A DNA stretch of 64,000 nt from positions 30,636,879-30,700,878 of the forward strand of contig NC_084596.1 of NCBI RefSeq assembly GCF_033807715.1. Direction: 5' to 3'. The DNA comes from Cololabis saira. Its lineage: Eukaryota; Chordata; Actinopteri; Beloniformes; Belonidae. Under the pieces are notes generated by a model. That model searched no databases and had not been told where the DNA came from. It worked only from the letters and a program-made list of their open reading frames with translations. Of this stretch, positions 50,770 through 63,543 are shown piece by piece; positions within the stretch are counted from its first letter, which is position 1, and each line of letters begins with the position of its first letter. Both the position numbers and the translations under genes were made by a program.

Positions 50770-50988
50770 TGTAGCAGGGCTAGTGCTACGGGGGCCGACC
50801 GACAAGACAGAGGACACGGGGGTTTAGTGCAGGAACTCTTTATTTAATCTCACTGCAGACACACGTGCACCAGCAGAGACCTCTTGCTGCTGTGCAGCCA
50901 CGCCTTATGAAGGCAGGCAGGGTGGAGAGGTTGATGGGACCCACCTGTGCCCAATCAACCTGAGTGGCTGCACCTCCACCCTGCCACA
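50770..50988 (-). mobile_element. Probable short solo LTR
   Basis: On the minus strand it starts TGTGGCAGGGTGG and ends CCTGCTACA (TG...CA), 219 bp, with AATAAA in GATTAAATAAAGAGTTCC. The flanks CTAGT and CTAAT agree at four of five bases, a possible diverged 5-bp duplication. No internal region. Class (gypsy or ERV) is not resolved. Confidence 0.5.
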
Positions 50989-50999
50989 CTAATCTTTTC

Positions 51000-51316
51000 T
51001 ACCTTGATAATATATCTGTGCCTCTCCTCTCTTTCTGATCTCCCTTTTCCTGCTCTACCTGGTAGGCCTTCGGCAGGAGGGTCCCCCCTTATGATCCAGG
51101 TCGTGCTCAAGGTTTCTTCCCTCCTAAAGGGAAGTTTTTCCTTGAAGAAAGGCTTAAGGTTTTTTTCCCACTATAGGAGTTTTTTACCTGCTACAGTTTA
51201 TGTAATTGTTCTTGCTCAAAGGTCATGTTCTGGGTCTCTGGAAAGCACCTAGAGACAACTTGCATTGTAATAGACGTTATATAAATAAAATTGAATTGAA
51301 CCAAATTAAATTGAAT
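51000..51316 (+). mobile_element. LINE/SINE 3' part with (ATTGA)n tail, copy 2
   Basis: Same family as 21780-21945, longer at the 5' side (GTAGGCCTTCGGCAGGAGGG, GGGAAGTTTTTCCTTGAAG). Ends GTTATATAAATAAAATTGAA followed by TTGAACCAAATTAAATTGAA, a decayed ATTGA tail. No coding capacity. Confidence 0.75.
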
Positions 51317-52971
51317 CTCTCCTTTTATTGAAATGAAAGGATTGTGTTGCGTATCTTTATAACCTAAACTCTGATTAGCACAAACTAACTTTATCTATAT
51401 GACTGTGTCCATTGAATGGAAGGCTAATAACTGACCTCTACCATTTGTTCAGGGTTTATTGGGATCCTTTCATAATCTCACGATATAATACTGTCTTTAA
51501 AAATGCATAAATGATCCGTAATAGCTGGCCTTTCAGCTTAACATAACTTATGTGTGGGTTTTAATGCTCATACGATGAATTAAACTGAAAGCTGCACAAA
51601 ATGTATTATTAATCCTAATTTATTAATCATAGTTACCAGTGTTTAAATATGTCAGACCACTGAGCTTGCACAAGTTTGGCATGGCAAATTCATAGATTTT
51701 TCTTCAATAATTCTTCTTTTTAAGAAGACAGGTAGCTAACGATTATTGCAGCTAATCACTGCAGTGTTCCTCTTCTTAAGTTGCCTCAGGGGGCTTTGAG
51801 CATGGCTCCAACTCATCAAACCTATTAAATCAATCGTGACTGATGAGGTGTCATAGCCTCGCAGTTTACTGAGAAAAGCAGTTACACCAGAGAAGAAAAA
51901 AGGGAAAGAATTACAACAGAGTTTGCCCCCCTTTTTCCTTATCTCCTGTGTTTAAGCATTTTTCATTTCATCTCAGTTCTAGCAAAAGGAAAGTTTCAAT
52001 TTTCTCTCAATCAGACAAAACCATTATCTGCAAATGCTTTTTTTAAATTTTTCTGGAATTATTCATGCAGATATTTCATTTTTGGCACAATTTTTGCTGT
52101 AAAATAGCTTTGAAATAAGACTTTAAGGAAAAGTAGCCTGGTGTTAAAAGAGCAGAGAACAGATCAAATGGCCTACTTCCTGTTCGGTTTCGGACATGAC
52201 GCCAAGAGACTTTTCTTTAAGTTGCTACATGATACAGGTGTGTACCGATTTTCGTGCATGTATGTCAAACCGTATTGTGGTGCTTGAGGCACAAAGTTTT
52301 CTAGGGGGCGCAGTTGACCTGTTGGCAAAAAGGCCCTCATTTCGTCAGAAGGATAAAGAATAAAGAATAAAGAAAAATTCTTACAGATACAATAGGGTCT
52401 TCGCACTGTAAGTGCTCGGGCCCTAATAATAATAATAATAACATTCTAAAAGGAAGGCATTTCTTTGCAAAACATGTAATTATGTACAAGCAGAAGACAT
52501 TCAACACGAATATTAGTTGCCCGCCTGAGACACAGTAGTCTCAGGTCCTTCCTGTCTGCTGCGGCACAAACAAATTTCAAGGTGCTAGTAGGTGCCATTT
52601 TAGGTGGATAGAGATATTGAATGAAATGACTAATGATTTTAGCATTAATGTACTTTATCTCATTGATTTTTTTCCCCACATAAATGCCACAATATTGAAA
52701 TTTGTAACGTGTCTGTTTTATTGTGTGTTGTAACCTATAATGCAAAAGCAAGTTTTACAATGATTGCTTTTTATGACCTTAAATGAGTAGGATCATCACT
52801 TTATGATTTTATGGTTAGTGAGTTTGGAATCAAGGTGTTAACATTCATTCATTCATTCATCTATGTGTTCATCCATCATCCATCCATGGACAGGTTTGCA
52901 GTCCATTCTTTTTCAAAGCATTTTTCACAACATTTCTTGAAATATGAATCAAAAGCTTGACAAATTATATA
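51317..52971. other. Intergenic, nothing recognised
   Basis: A short (TAA)n at about 52424-52440 and (ATTC)n at 52845-52860 are the only patterns seen. Confidence 0.55.
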
Positions 52972-53854
52972 TTAAAGGTATAGTCCATGATGTTGGAGAG
53001 CTAGCAAGATTTGAAAGTGGCACCTCCTCTAAGCCCCACCCCCTCCTCACCCTCCCGTCAGCGCTCCGTCCAAAGCCATGGCATGTTTTTTATAAATATA
53101 AAAAAATATCACAGAATATCTGTACCGTTTCTGATTGGGTGGGCACTGCGCATCAGTTTTAGACACAACAATGAACGCATACCGCAAAAGTTGTGTCTCA
53201 GCGGAGGTACCCGACGTCCCAGCAAAATGAGCACAACACAGAAGTGTTCAGAACGACACACAGAGCACACACTGAAGGCTGATTTATGGTTCCGCGTTAC
53301 ACCAACGCAGAATGGTGCGCGTCGCCGCGTACCCTACGCTGTAGGGTACGGCGTAGCCGTGGCAACAGAGCCTGCACGGCACCGCAGCGCACCGCCACCC
53401 TCACCTGCGCTCTCCGCCCTCGCCGGGATGGAGACGCCTCCATCCCCACGGACCCCCATACTGGGGAGGTGGTATTTTTTGCTGCGTTTTCTCGTTTTCT
53501 GCACCATTCTTCACCAAACATGACCCGAGTGTGTGAAGTTTTTTCGGCAAGATTTTCGACATGACAAGTGCGCGCATGGGACAGAGGGGGGCGTGGGCGG
53601 GACTTAAAATAAAGGCATCTGATTGGTTCTTTCCCCCCTGCCAATCCTCTGGTCCTCTGACCAATCCGTGCCATTCGGTGCGCAAAAAACAGATTGGTCA
53701 GAGTTTTTACAGGATTAAAGCTGTCAGAGAGGTTGGATTTTTTTCTTTCCTTTTTCTGAACACATTATTCACTGGCTACTCTCAGGATGGAAGGACCATT
53801 TCACTCAGTATAACAATAAATGTTTTTGAATACGATTACAGACTATACCTTTAA
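52972..53854. mobile_element. TTAA-flanked MITE carrying a nested Harbinger-like end
   Basis: TTAAAGGTATAGTC at 52972 and its exact reverse complement GACTATACCTTTAA ending at 53854 bound an 883-bp element. TTAA at both ends suggests a piggyBac-type duplication, but this is not certain. Inside, at 53277, GGCTGATTTATGGTTCCGCG begins a GC-rich insert related to the Harbinger-like MITE at 26808, including the palindrome TACCCTAC-GCT-GTAGGGTA near 53330. The matching right end of that insert was not found. Confidence 0.7.
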
Positions 53855-56800
53855 GAATCCTTATTGCCAGTTCAGTCATGTTCTTAGTTCAGCAACGTGA
53901 GGAAATTAACACAATAACTTAATGTGGTTCCTGGAAATCAAAGCAAACTACATTTGGCACTGTTATGCATGGCACTGATGCAAAAACATATTTTTTTGCT
54001 TATTATTGAGACTCTGTGTACTTTTCTAAAACCAGCTACGTGGCCAAGTGATCAGTTCTGGAAAGAGGAGTAACATCTACAGCATCCACAGTTGGAATTA
54101 AAGACTCGCTGATGCCAGAGAGAAATGAATTTGTGTGCACACAGCTTGGATGAAAGCACACGTCCAGATTACAGCCCCATTTTATCTCCCCCTCATACAA
54201 TGGCAGCTAAGCTAAAAAAATCATAGAATAGTGCATAACAAAAGTCATGCTCACATAAAATGTTCAGAAATGTAACATTCACATATTCCTTTTTTCTATA
54301 TATCCAAATTATTTAATATTAGTAGATAATATATCAGCTGGAAATGGCACAAACGATGTGAGAGAATAGGATAGGATATTAGTGTATGTAAACACACACA
54401 GCAGAGCTCAGTGAGTGGAGCATGATTACTTTGAATGAGACATTATGCTTTCTGTCTTGTCTCTTTTATTAACCCCTGGTGTTTTTCATCAATGCAGCAA
54501 ACGTTCTGATTTGTGCCTCAGCTACTGGATGACGAAGTGGGAGAAAAGATGCGGAGACAAACAGAAGCATATTTGAACGCAGTGTGCTTTTGTCTAATAT
54601 GAACCGCATCACTCTGGGAACTGTACATAAGTTTCATGAATTAACAATGCAACTGCCACTCCTCTCCCTCTCTCTCGCTCTCTGTCTTCATGAATTCTCC
54701 ACACCTGAGTTAAATACGGAATAGAAAAAGATAGTAATAGATGAGGAAAACTTCCTGTTACATTCTTAGATCACATAGGGTGTGTTTGTGAGTGTTTGTT
54801 GGAAAATAAGCCAGTTCAGTGAAAATTACAGCGCGTAAGCTCTCCTCTGAACAAACATGTTATTTCATTTCTTAATGTGTTTTCTTGATAAATCTAACAC
54901 CTCACTGAAGTATTTACTCTAGAAATTGAACAAACAGCGTGGTGTTACACCATAAATAGAGCCTGGCCGGGTTTGATATATTCATGGATACAGCTTGAGT
55001 AGACATAATTCATCCAAACCTAAATGGATTTTTAATGTATTTGGATGTCTTCATGCTGAAAAAGTCAAAGTAAAGTAGTGATTCAAGTGGCAGCTCATAT
55101 TGCCATTTGCATGAGATCTCATTAAGTCCAAAGAAGCCAATTCAAAGCTTTGAAGAAGAGGCCAGTTACGCGTATCCATAATGGATTGTTTCGCTACCAA
55201 CGAGCAAAAAAAGCAAAGTGCATTTTATTTGATTTGAAAATCAAATAAATAAATTCACAATATTCATTCATCAATTTCCCATACTCACTTCTGTCCAATC
55301 CAGTTTCACAGGGGCCTCCAGGAGGCTTGTTCCGCCTATCTCCAGGTGAGAGGTGGGGAGAATAACCTGGACAGGTCACAAGTCCTCAGCATCACCCAAG
55401 GTGCCTGCAAGGCTGCACAATTAGCAGAAAGCAGAACTTTCCTGGTTTGATGAGAAGATCCAAGTTCGTAAGTCAAGGTGACAAGTCAGTTACTGCTGCC
55501 AAAAAAAGGAAGAAAACCATGACACTTGTTTCCTGTACTGAGGGAAACTCAACCCTTTCCTAGGAACAGTAATAGTGAATCCAGGGAAGTAAAGGGCAGA
55601 GTGGGGTCTCACAAACTTTGACTGCGTCTGATATAATGTTGCACTAGATTTACTAAACCAGCCTAGTTTCTATGTCATCACAATACAAAAATAGAACCGA
55701 TAGGACTCAAAACTTTACTAGTTTACAAACCATCTAATGATCAAATCAGTCTCCCAGGGGGGTTTACTTCAAAGTTAGTTCAACAAAGACAGCCTCTCTT
55801 TAGGAAAATTGGTTGTAGAAATTCAGAGATAATTGGCTCTTCACTTCAGGTAATTAGTATTCTCTGACATACTAACTTACTTTATTATCTATATTACATT
55901 ATTTATTTATTGAACATCAGTAGTCGATCTCAAAATGTATACAACACCTATTCTACCATCATGGTTCCCATAGTAACACTAACCATAGCATACGGTGTGC
56001 ATTAAAGGGTTTTACTATGAAGCCTTATCGCCACAGAACTGGATCTTTGATGTTTTCCTTCTGTAGAGAATCAAAGGACATGGACTAAACATGGATATCT
56101 GGCCAAAGAAGTTAATTAGGGGTTCAGGTTAAACTTGTTGCTGCACTAACTCCCTCCTGGATTCAGTTTTAAGAATTACCGGTAATCAATATTATGATAT
56201 TATTAAATATGGAAAATAAAATATTTAAATGCCTGTAAATTTGAGTGAGTTTTAAGAATTATAAATTAATTATTGAATTTCTGTCAGTCATCCAAACATC
56301 TTACCTTTATTCAACATTTTATGATGAAAAAAAAGTACAAGAAGAAAAACAACCCACTCACAATGCAGTCTACTGCGCAGCCCCAGGAAAGTTGTAAAAC
56401 GCTGTTTTCCCAGAAAATAAAGAAATGTGGACATGAACATAGTTGTTTTTTTTGCATAAAGATTTTCATTTCAAATCAATCTCTATATCCATATTTACTG
56501 AAGATTACTATGTAGTGACAATCAAAACCATAGCTTTCCTGCTTCTGCAGTCCAATGTAACTGCAGCAGCTGTCTTTTTTTAACAGCTTACTTTGAGTTT
56601 GAATATGAAATGTCAAATGAACAGTTGCACTTTGTCATGGTTACAACTATTACCACGCAGTCGTGCTAATGTCAAAAAGAAGCACCATCTGTTTGAATGG
56701 GAAGGAGGTCTTGGACGTCCTCCACACACAGAATAGTTGATTTTTTTAGGACGTAAATGACTGAACAAACAGCTTTCAGGGTCATCTTTTAATCACAGAA

Positions 56801-57042
56801 GAGACTCCATGAGTAAAGGGTGAATAATGAGCAAATTATTCTGAGCTGAAGCACAAGTACTAACTGGTGGAGATTTTTTTCATTGCATTTTATTTATTTA
56901 TTTATTTATTTATCATATTTGCCAGTTTCAGCCACATTTGAGCTCCTTTCATGTGACCAAAACAGAGAGTCCACACATGCAAAGGTTATGATTCCCATAT
57001 AGAGAATCTTTATACTTAGTTTATATATTATATATTAGAAAC
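53855..57042. other. Intergenic, no gene seen
   Basis: AT-rich. The only recognisable piece is a minus-strand fragment of the common fish repeat at 55250-55390. Other open frames have no motifs. Confidence 0.5.
55250..55390 (-). mobile_element. 3' fragment of the common tRNA-headed fish repeat
   Basis: On the minus strand: TGTGACCTGTCCAGGTTATT, CCCCACCTCTCACCTGGAGA, ATAGGCGGAACAAGCC, then GAAATTGATGAATGAATATTG. These match the body and tail of the 17161-17476 family in a diverged form. Confidence 0.6.
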
Positions 57043-57394
57043 TGTCGTGGTTAAGCGTTTTAGTGTCAGGGTTATGCTTTTCTTGGATTTTCCTTGTTTT
57101 GTACTTGAGTTCCTGTTTGACCTCCCCTGTTCCCATCAGTCCTGTTTGCACCTGTGTCTCGCAGCCTGGTCTCTGTATTGTTTTGGCTTTCCTTCGTCCC
57201 CGCTCGTCTGTTTGTGCCCTGGATGTGTTGCTTCACATTCCGTTTGTTCAGGGTTTCCATTACTGTCAGCTTTTTGGTAATGTTTTTGAATTCCTGCCAA
57301 GCAGCAATTTTTGTTTTATTAAAGGACTTTGTTTTGGATTCCTGCTACTTCAGTCTCCTGCATTCGGGTCACCTGAACAACACCAATTGTAACA
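57043..57394 (+). mobile_element. Probable solo LTR (gypsy-like), 352 bp
   Basis: Starts TGTCGTGGTTAAGC and ends CCAATTGTAACA (TG...CA). The flanks GAAAC and GAAAT match at four of five bases. It contains the poly(A)-like ATTAAAGG and the usual gypsy U5 text TTCCTGCTACTTC...GGGTCACCTGAACAACACC. A partial relative lies at 59854-59960. Open frames on both strands here are incidental. Confidence 0.65.
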
Positions 57395-59853
57395 GAAATA
57401 GTGCAAAAAGTGGATTACTTAAAGGAGCTTGCGGCTGCTTTTTAAAAATGAGACTCTCTATCGCCACCCTCACCACGGCGGCCGTTGGGGTACTGCAGCC
57501 AACAGTGAAGCCGGCACGGGAGCGCGCACAGACCCCTCACAGCACTGAGTTGTGATAGTGACGTGTGCAAAACCTCGTCAATCATGTCAAGCGACGAAGT
57601 AAGTAACTAACAATGTTCATTTTATTCACATTAGGATATTTATTTAGCAAAATGACGGTTGTAATGTAAGTTTACCTTTCACTGGCCAAATGGTGAGTAA
57701 AACATTTCACGAGCCAATAAGCCTTATTGTTTTGTTACTGATGAGTGAAGCTTACTTTCCTCCTCTGGTTGTATTTTACGAGCATTTAGCTTTGTGTCTG
57801 CAGCCAAATTCAGACTTTGCTAATTGCCAACATAGTTAGTACAATCTGGGTATTTACATATGCATACACTTTGCCTTTACACCACTCAGAGACCCTCAGA
57901 AAAAAATAGTTGCACATAATTAGCTTAATTTTCCATTTCAACCAGCCTGACAAACAGAAGTGTAAGAATTAGGCATCTAATTCTCACGGCAATATGAGAA
58001 TGGCTTTCTTCTTGTCCTTCATTTTTTTTCTTCATTTTTTGTATTTTACATTTGACAGGTAGTGTTAAAAGTTTATAGATCAAAGGTAAGCACTAAACGC
58101 TGATGAAGTTTCAAAGAATAGCAATCTGCATTCCTTTTCCTTTTACACCTACAGAGGACCTCTTTGACAAAACACTTTAATTTCATTTGACATCTGAAGG
58201 ACGTTTCAGATCAAAGTGTTTTCTCTTCCTAGCAAATTAATTTGCACAACAGAGTCACCTGTCTTGCACTTGCTGAAACAGTGATATTTCGCTTGTTAAA
58301 ATAATGGAAAAACATATCTGCTTGATGCTAGAATAAGAAAACCCAAAACAGTTGAACCTGATTCATTGATTTATCCTGAAAACCAATCTCGTATGAGAAG
58401 GTATGAACACAAATCTCCAAAAGAGAGGTAACATTATGATTTGAGTCAGAAAAGTATCTCTCACTTATCACGCTTGTGTGATTGAGTCAATCACAGGTGT
58501 CCTCATGACCTTATTTATTCTTTATGAACCTGGGATGGATCAAACTGACAACCTGAACAGCTGAGGGATTCCTGTTGCCTCAAGGGGAAAGAAACTGACA
58601 AAACATGATAGGATGTCATATTAATGATGGGGATAAAATCCTCGGAGGTGGAACGCTCTGTCAGGACGCCTGTATTGAAATTATTGAGACGCTAAAATCA
58701 GATGTCAAGATGTTTCTAGAAATCATTTAGAGAACCTTTTAATGCTTCTGTGCTACTGGCAGCTGTGGCCAAGTGGCAACAATCTAACGTCATGGTTGAA
58801 GCCAGCCCTGATGTAACAAACATTGTTGTATCAAACATCGCAGTTCATCGACTGACCACTGGAGGCTGGCTCCAAAAACGAGTCAGTCCTAACGCCCAAA
58901 TTAAAATGTTCAGCTTTGCTGCGTAAATAGTTCACTGCTTTCTTCTCTGCTCTTGCTGACAAGTAAAAGTCATTTTAAGAATTAATTGCTTCTCCATCGA
59001 TTTGATGGGGTTCAGCGTGTTCCTCCAACATTTTCCGTGTTCTTCTATTTTAAATTTCCCACCACTATTTCTTCTTCATTGTTTTCAAGTCGGGTAGAAT
59101 TGTAGTTTGCCCCAATGTCTCTGAAAATGACTGATGGTCAACATTCTTAAACTCCAACTCTTGTAAAATATACTTAATTTGCTCTATTGCTATGTCTGAG
59201 CTGCAGGAAGTAAATAAAGGGAAGCTTGGCACTGCAAGCCACGTTTCTGCAGAAAACAACATACATTACTACGCAGGGGTTGGTGGTGTAATTACAGAGC
59301 AACGCTTCCAACAACACAGAGGTATAAATGCCAGTGATGGCTTAGGAGCTGTGCATACATCTGTTCCTGCTACGCCAGAGCATAAATGAAGCTTTACCAC
59401 CTGCGTGGCCCCTTGCTCCGTCTCTCTCTTTGTTTCGTTTACTCGCTCCTTCCAGCCCACCTCTCTTTGGTTTCACCTCTGTCATGATGAACTTACTGAG
59501 AATAAGGAGCCAGCTAGCTTCACCTTCTTAGCCTGACAGACAAAAACTAAGAGAAACCTTCACCTCTTATACATGTGAACAGATAAAGCACTCTATTCCC
59601 TCAATCTCTGACAGTGCAAAGAAAAAAAGATGTTAGAACATACACTTGTCCTAAACTTTATAAATTATTTTAATGTTACGTTTCTTTATTTTTTTTGTTG
59701 TTGTTATTTTTCTGTGCTAATCTGATCCCCCCAGCCGTCCTTCTTTTCAGTCAAAGTAGATATTGATCATATGATTGTTAGTTTTATTTGTGTGTGGATT
59801 CTTTTTTTTACTGAAACTCTGTGTCTGTGTGTGATCTAAATAAAGTCTTTGTT
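57395..59853. other. Intergenic, no gene seen
   Basis: A GC-rich patch at 57440-57540 (ACGGCGGCCGTTGGGG, GGCACGGGAGCGCGC) may be an old repeat. Nothing coding is supported. The open frame at 59192-59389 has no recognisable motif. Confidence 0.45.
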
Positions 59854-60189
59854 CTTGACTTCCTGTTTGACCTTCCTGTTTCCCATCTGCCCTGATCGTC
59901 TGCACCTGTGTCTCGTTAACCCTTGTGTATATGTAGTCTTGTATTTTCCCTGCTCCCTGCTGGTCGCATCCTCTGCCCTCGTCTCATGGCAGATTTCCAT
60001 CAGGAACACCCTGACCAACCCTCCAGGTCGACCGCCTCTGCTGGGGCTACTCGTCCTGGGCCATCGGTCGCTTCCATGCCTGTCGCCTCTGAGGTGGAGG
60101 GGGTCTCTTCCTCCTCTGAGGACTCGTCCTCGGACAACGAGAATCAAAAAACACAGGACGAGATGTTAAGCTGTCCCTTGTGCCAATAG
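59854..60189 (+). mobile_element. LTR-like fragment followed by a short Ser/Glu-rich reading frame
   Basis: The left part shares CTTCCTGTTTGACC, CTGTTTCCCATC and GCACCTGTGTCTCG with the LTR at 57100-57180. A reading frame from the ATG at 59986 to the stop at 60187 then encodes 67 residues: MADFHQEHPDQPSRS, an acidic Ser-rich stretch (EGVSSSSEDSSSDNE) and CPLCQ at the end. I do not recognise this peptide; a retroelement leader protein is possible, chance is also possible. Confidence 0.35.
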
Positions 60190-61270
60190 GTGGTGAGCAC
60201 TTATTTAAGATTTGCCATGTTGTTGGGAGTGGTATGTAATCAACATGTGGGGGTTCTCCGAGTTGTGTGGGAGGTGAGTCTTGGCCAGGGTAGAATTTCA
60301 GGACAGCTGAGCCAGAGACACATCTTCAGTAGTGTATGCCCTTGCATTATTGGGTGTTTCGGCCTTCCAACACTATACACCCTCCACAAAGGTGGCCCGC
60401 CACAGGATGATCAGTCCTCAGCTTGTGTCCCATGCTCAGCCGCCACTGAGACTCATCCTGTTATTATACTGATGTTGGGGCCCAGCACGGGTCCTTCCGC
60501 TTGAGCCAAATCCACTGGCTGCTTCTTTCAGCCGCCTCTGAGACTGCTCTGATGGTCCTCCGCAGAGCCTGGCCGTGGCTTCCGAGTTCTTTCAACAGTC
60601 TGATGGTAGTCGACGCCACAAATCCTATGCATCCCACTTCAACTGGATAGACTTTGGTGTTCCAGCCACGCTGCCTAGCATGTCGCATCTGCTGCTAGCT
60701 CTGAGTAGTGCAGCTTCTTACGCTCATAGGCCTCCTCAACAGAGTTCTCCCACGGGACTGTGAGCTCTATGATGTAAGCAGTTTTCAGTGAAGGGGACCA
60801 GAGCACCAGGTCTGGTCTGAGGTTGGTGGAGGCAACCTCGGGTGGGAAGATTAGTTGTTTGCCGATGTCTGCCAGCATCTTCCAGTCGCGGGCCATGTGT
60901 AGGTGTCCTGCTTCTGGTTTGGTGGAAGGATGTTTGGGTGTTTTCTGTCCTTCTCGGACAAACCTTGTTGTCTTCGGGGGATTGGTTGCTCTTGGTGGCA
61001 AGGCGTTGGTCACGCTCTGTATGCTCTCCATGGCTGATGCCAGGCTCTTGAGGACCTGATTGTGCTGCCAGGCGCTAGTCTTGTAGCCTGTCATGATGTG
61101 TCTGAGGGTGGCTGGAGTTGGGCAGAGGGCGCAGGTTGGATCCTCGCCGTACCATTGATGGAGATTCTTTGGTGATGGGAGCACGTCATAAGTTGCTCTG
61201 ATGATAAAGCTGATCTTATTTGCTTCCATTTCCCATAGGTCCCTCCAGCTGATCTTTCTCCTCTCCACAC
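60190..61270 (-). mobile_element. RLE-type non-LTR retrotransposon, 5'-truncated second copy
   Basis: Minus-strand C-terminal part, with coding from about 61268 (RRKISWRDLWEMEANKISF) through HQWYGEDPTCALC, the PD-x14-E endonuclease motif (LRPDLVLWS...YIIELTVPW), ERKKLHYSELAADA, and a one-base frameshift near 60680 into ARQRGWNTKVYPVEVGC and QWIWLKRKDPCWAP, ending near 60464. The last Cys of the CCHC finger is Tyr here, so it is inactive. The 3' UTR probably extends to about 60190. It is related to, but distinct from, the element at 4440-6425. Confidence 0.82.
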
Positions 61271-61755
61271 CTTCCCACTGCGTTTACACCTCCCGCTGCC
61301 ATCAAAAAAGACAGCTCCCAAACCGGCTCTGACCTGTTTGACCTGCTGCCTTCACGAAGACGCTACAGAGTCATCAGGTCCAAAAACAACAGACTGAAAA
61401 ACAGCTTTTTCCCTAAACCCATAACCGCCCTGAACAAAATGTGAACGTCTTCATGTGCAATTACTGTTTTTACTGTGCAATACTTTTTCCCGGCCTATCT
61501 GTGCAATATTCCACCACCTGTGCAATTATGTTTAATTATCTGTAGCTAGGATCTCAGGTCTTGATTTAACTATTTAAAAATGCACCTTAACCTTTTTGTA
61601 TTTTATATTTCTTGTATCTGTTTGCACTGTCTTGCACTGGAAAGGTGATGCTGCTTTTAAACTCACTGTACCCATGCATGGTGACAAAGTATTGTATTCT
61701 AATTTATTGCCATGTTTCGCTACTTGAGGAAACATAAAACTATGAAACTCTTGCT
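61271..61755 (+). mobile_element. 3' end of an L2/Rex1-like LINE
   Basis: Plus-strand frame from about 61325 reads DLFDLLPSRRRYRVIRSKNN then RLKNSFFPKPITALNKM and stops at 61441, the standard C-terminal motif of fish L2/Rex1-like LINE polyproteins. A 3' UTR of about 300 bases follows. It abuts the minus-strand RLE fragment at about 61270. Confidence 0.7.
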
Positions 61756-61769
61756 CTCAAGCAGCAATA

Positions 61770-62130
61770 TGAAGAGACAGCTGGAGAGATTGAACCAGGA
61801 CAAGGCTGCTGATGAAGATGGTGTCAACAGTAGAGTCCAAACGCCTGTGCAGACCAACTGTGTGAGATTCTACAGCACCTCTTAGCCTCAGTCTGACCCA
61901 GTGCTGTGGAAAACATAATTTGTTCCACTACCTAAAAAAAAATCCACTTTATTGAAGCGACTGTTATTGGTCCATCTCAGTAAGCAAAGCGACACCTTTC
62001 AGTACTGTCTGCAGTTGAAGATACAGTCCCATCGTTGTTCAGCTTCAGCGAGCCCACTCATCTCTATCACTATAAAGCTCATGTGTTAGATATACTGGGA
62101 AATAAAACTCCATTTCTTCAGTGTATTGTA
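61770..62130 (+). mobile_element. Decayed LINE reverse-transcriptase fragment
   Basis: Two frames give KRQLERLNQDKAADEDGVNS and CADQLCEILQHLLASV, a degraded form of the KAAGPDGV...L..CADQL block before the RT palm in L2/Rex1-like elements, followed by poorly preserved VLWKT and LPKKNP-like words. Stops and shifts are frequent. Orientation is the same as the neighbouring LINE end, but the order (3' end first) shows they are separate insertions or a rearrangement. Confidence 0.5.
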
Positions 62131-63543
62131 CTTGAGTCAGCCTGTACTACTGTGTGAGAAATCACAGAAAATACTGGCGACCACCTCCGCAATTGTCTAG
62201 AGACAGAACACTTGATGTGCGATGCAACACTGAGCCTGTCCAGTGTAAAGACACTGCAGATTGTACCTCTTGAAAATGTTTTAGGTACACACTGCTCATG
62301 ACAACTTGTTACAAACTGCCTATAAGTCTGTGAGTGTTGTGGTAGCAGCAGTCAGTGACTCCAACAAAATTGAAGAAAAATTATCAAGTGCCTTCAGTCA
62401 GAGATTTCTGCAACAAGGACCTGTAGAGAAGATCATTATTTCCAACAACTGTAACTTTCTTCAGTAACTATTTTGAGTTCATGAAGACTGACTGGCTGAC
62501 TGTCTCCTACAAAATCACACATTTCCTTTGGAGAAGAATACAGTATTATTGAATTGAATGAATCAATTGTTTTCTAATTGTATATTGTCAATCTCATGAT
62601 ATTCACTTCTTGTACTTTATTTTTCCCAGAAGACACATTTCAGCTTGACGTGATTTAATATATAATCAACAGAGCTTCATTCCATGTTCTTTCAAGACAT
62701 AAATTTGATTGTGTTTTTCATATGAAAGCATTCTTCTCAAACATTTTGGAGGCATTCAAATACACTCATTTAAATAACAATGGCAGAAGACTGACTGACA
62801 TTGAAATTACTTCCCTTATTGGGCATTGTATTATCTAGTTAAAAATCTAATGCAACGTTGTGTCAAACAAGACAAAGAACTACACTTCTATAAAGATTTG
62901 GCTTACATATGCTATAGCTCTTTACTTTCAAAATTACGAGAGGCTTTTAATGCTAGTTTACAGGTTTAAAATGATATAAATTAGAACAGGAAGGTTGTGA
63001 TTAAATGAATAAATAGTGTTTAGTGTTAAAGGTGACTGGAATGACAGTGGGATACCTGCACTACACCAATTGCAGCGTAGGATAATGATGTTGTACTCTG
63101 ACAACTCAAAATATCCAAGTTCCACTAAAGGTTCCTAAATAATTTGATAATTTATGAGTATTGTAGTCTCTGTAATGATCTGTAATTCTTAATCTCCGGG
63201 CTTCTCAGGGTAGGCTGCTTTATTTTGGGATTAAATACATATTTTGATCAATACTGACAGGATTTTTTGATCCAGTACTGTGCTCCCCGCTCTATTTCAG
63301 AATTTGTAAGAAATTATGTAATACATCCTTGAATTTTCTTTTCATGTCAATAGCCATCTCCAATAATAACCCCATCATGACCATAATAGTAATCAATCAC
63401 TGTGCAATAATAATAATATTAATAACCACAATCATATGCTGTAACAATGCACCTTTCAATAACTATGTCTACCTCATACTGCTGCACTTTTCACTTAAAT
63501 TTTTTTTTTTATATATGTTAATAAGAGCTGTCATTTGCCTATT
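62131..63543. other. Intergenic, nothing recognised
   Basis: AT-rich; ATA-rich low-complexity segments near 63380-63430. No gene or repeat end is supported. Confidence 0.5.

Noticed and set aside
57047..57555. Overlapping hydrophobic plus-strand frames
   Set aside because: They fall in an LTR-like sequence bounded by TG...CA and near-matching flanks, in two frames with no family resemblance.
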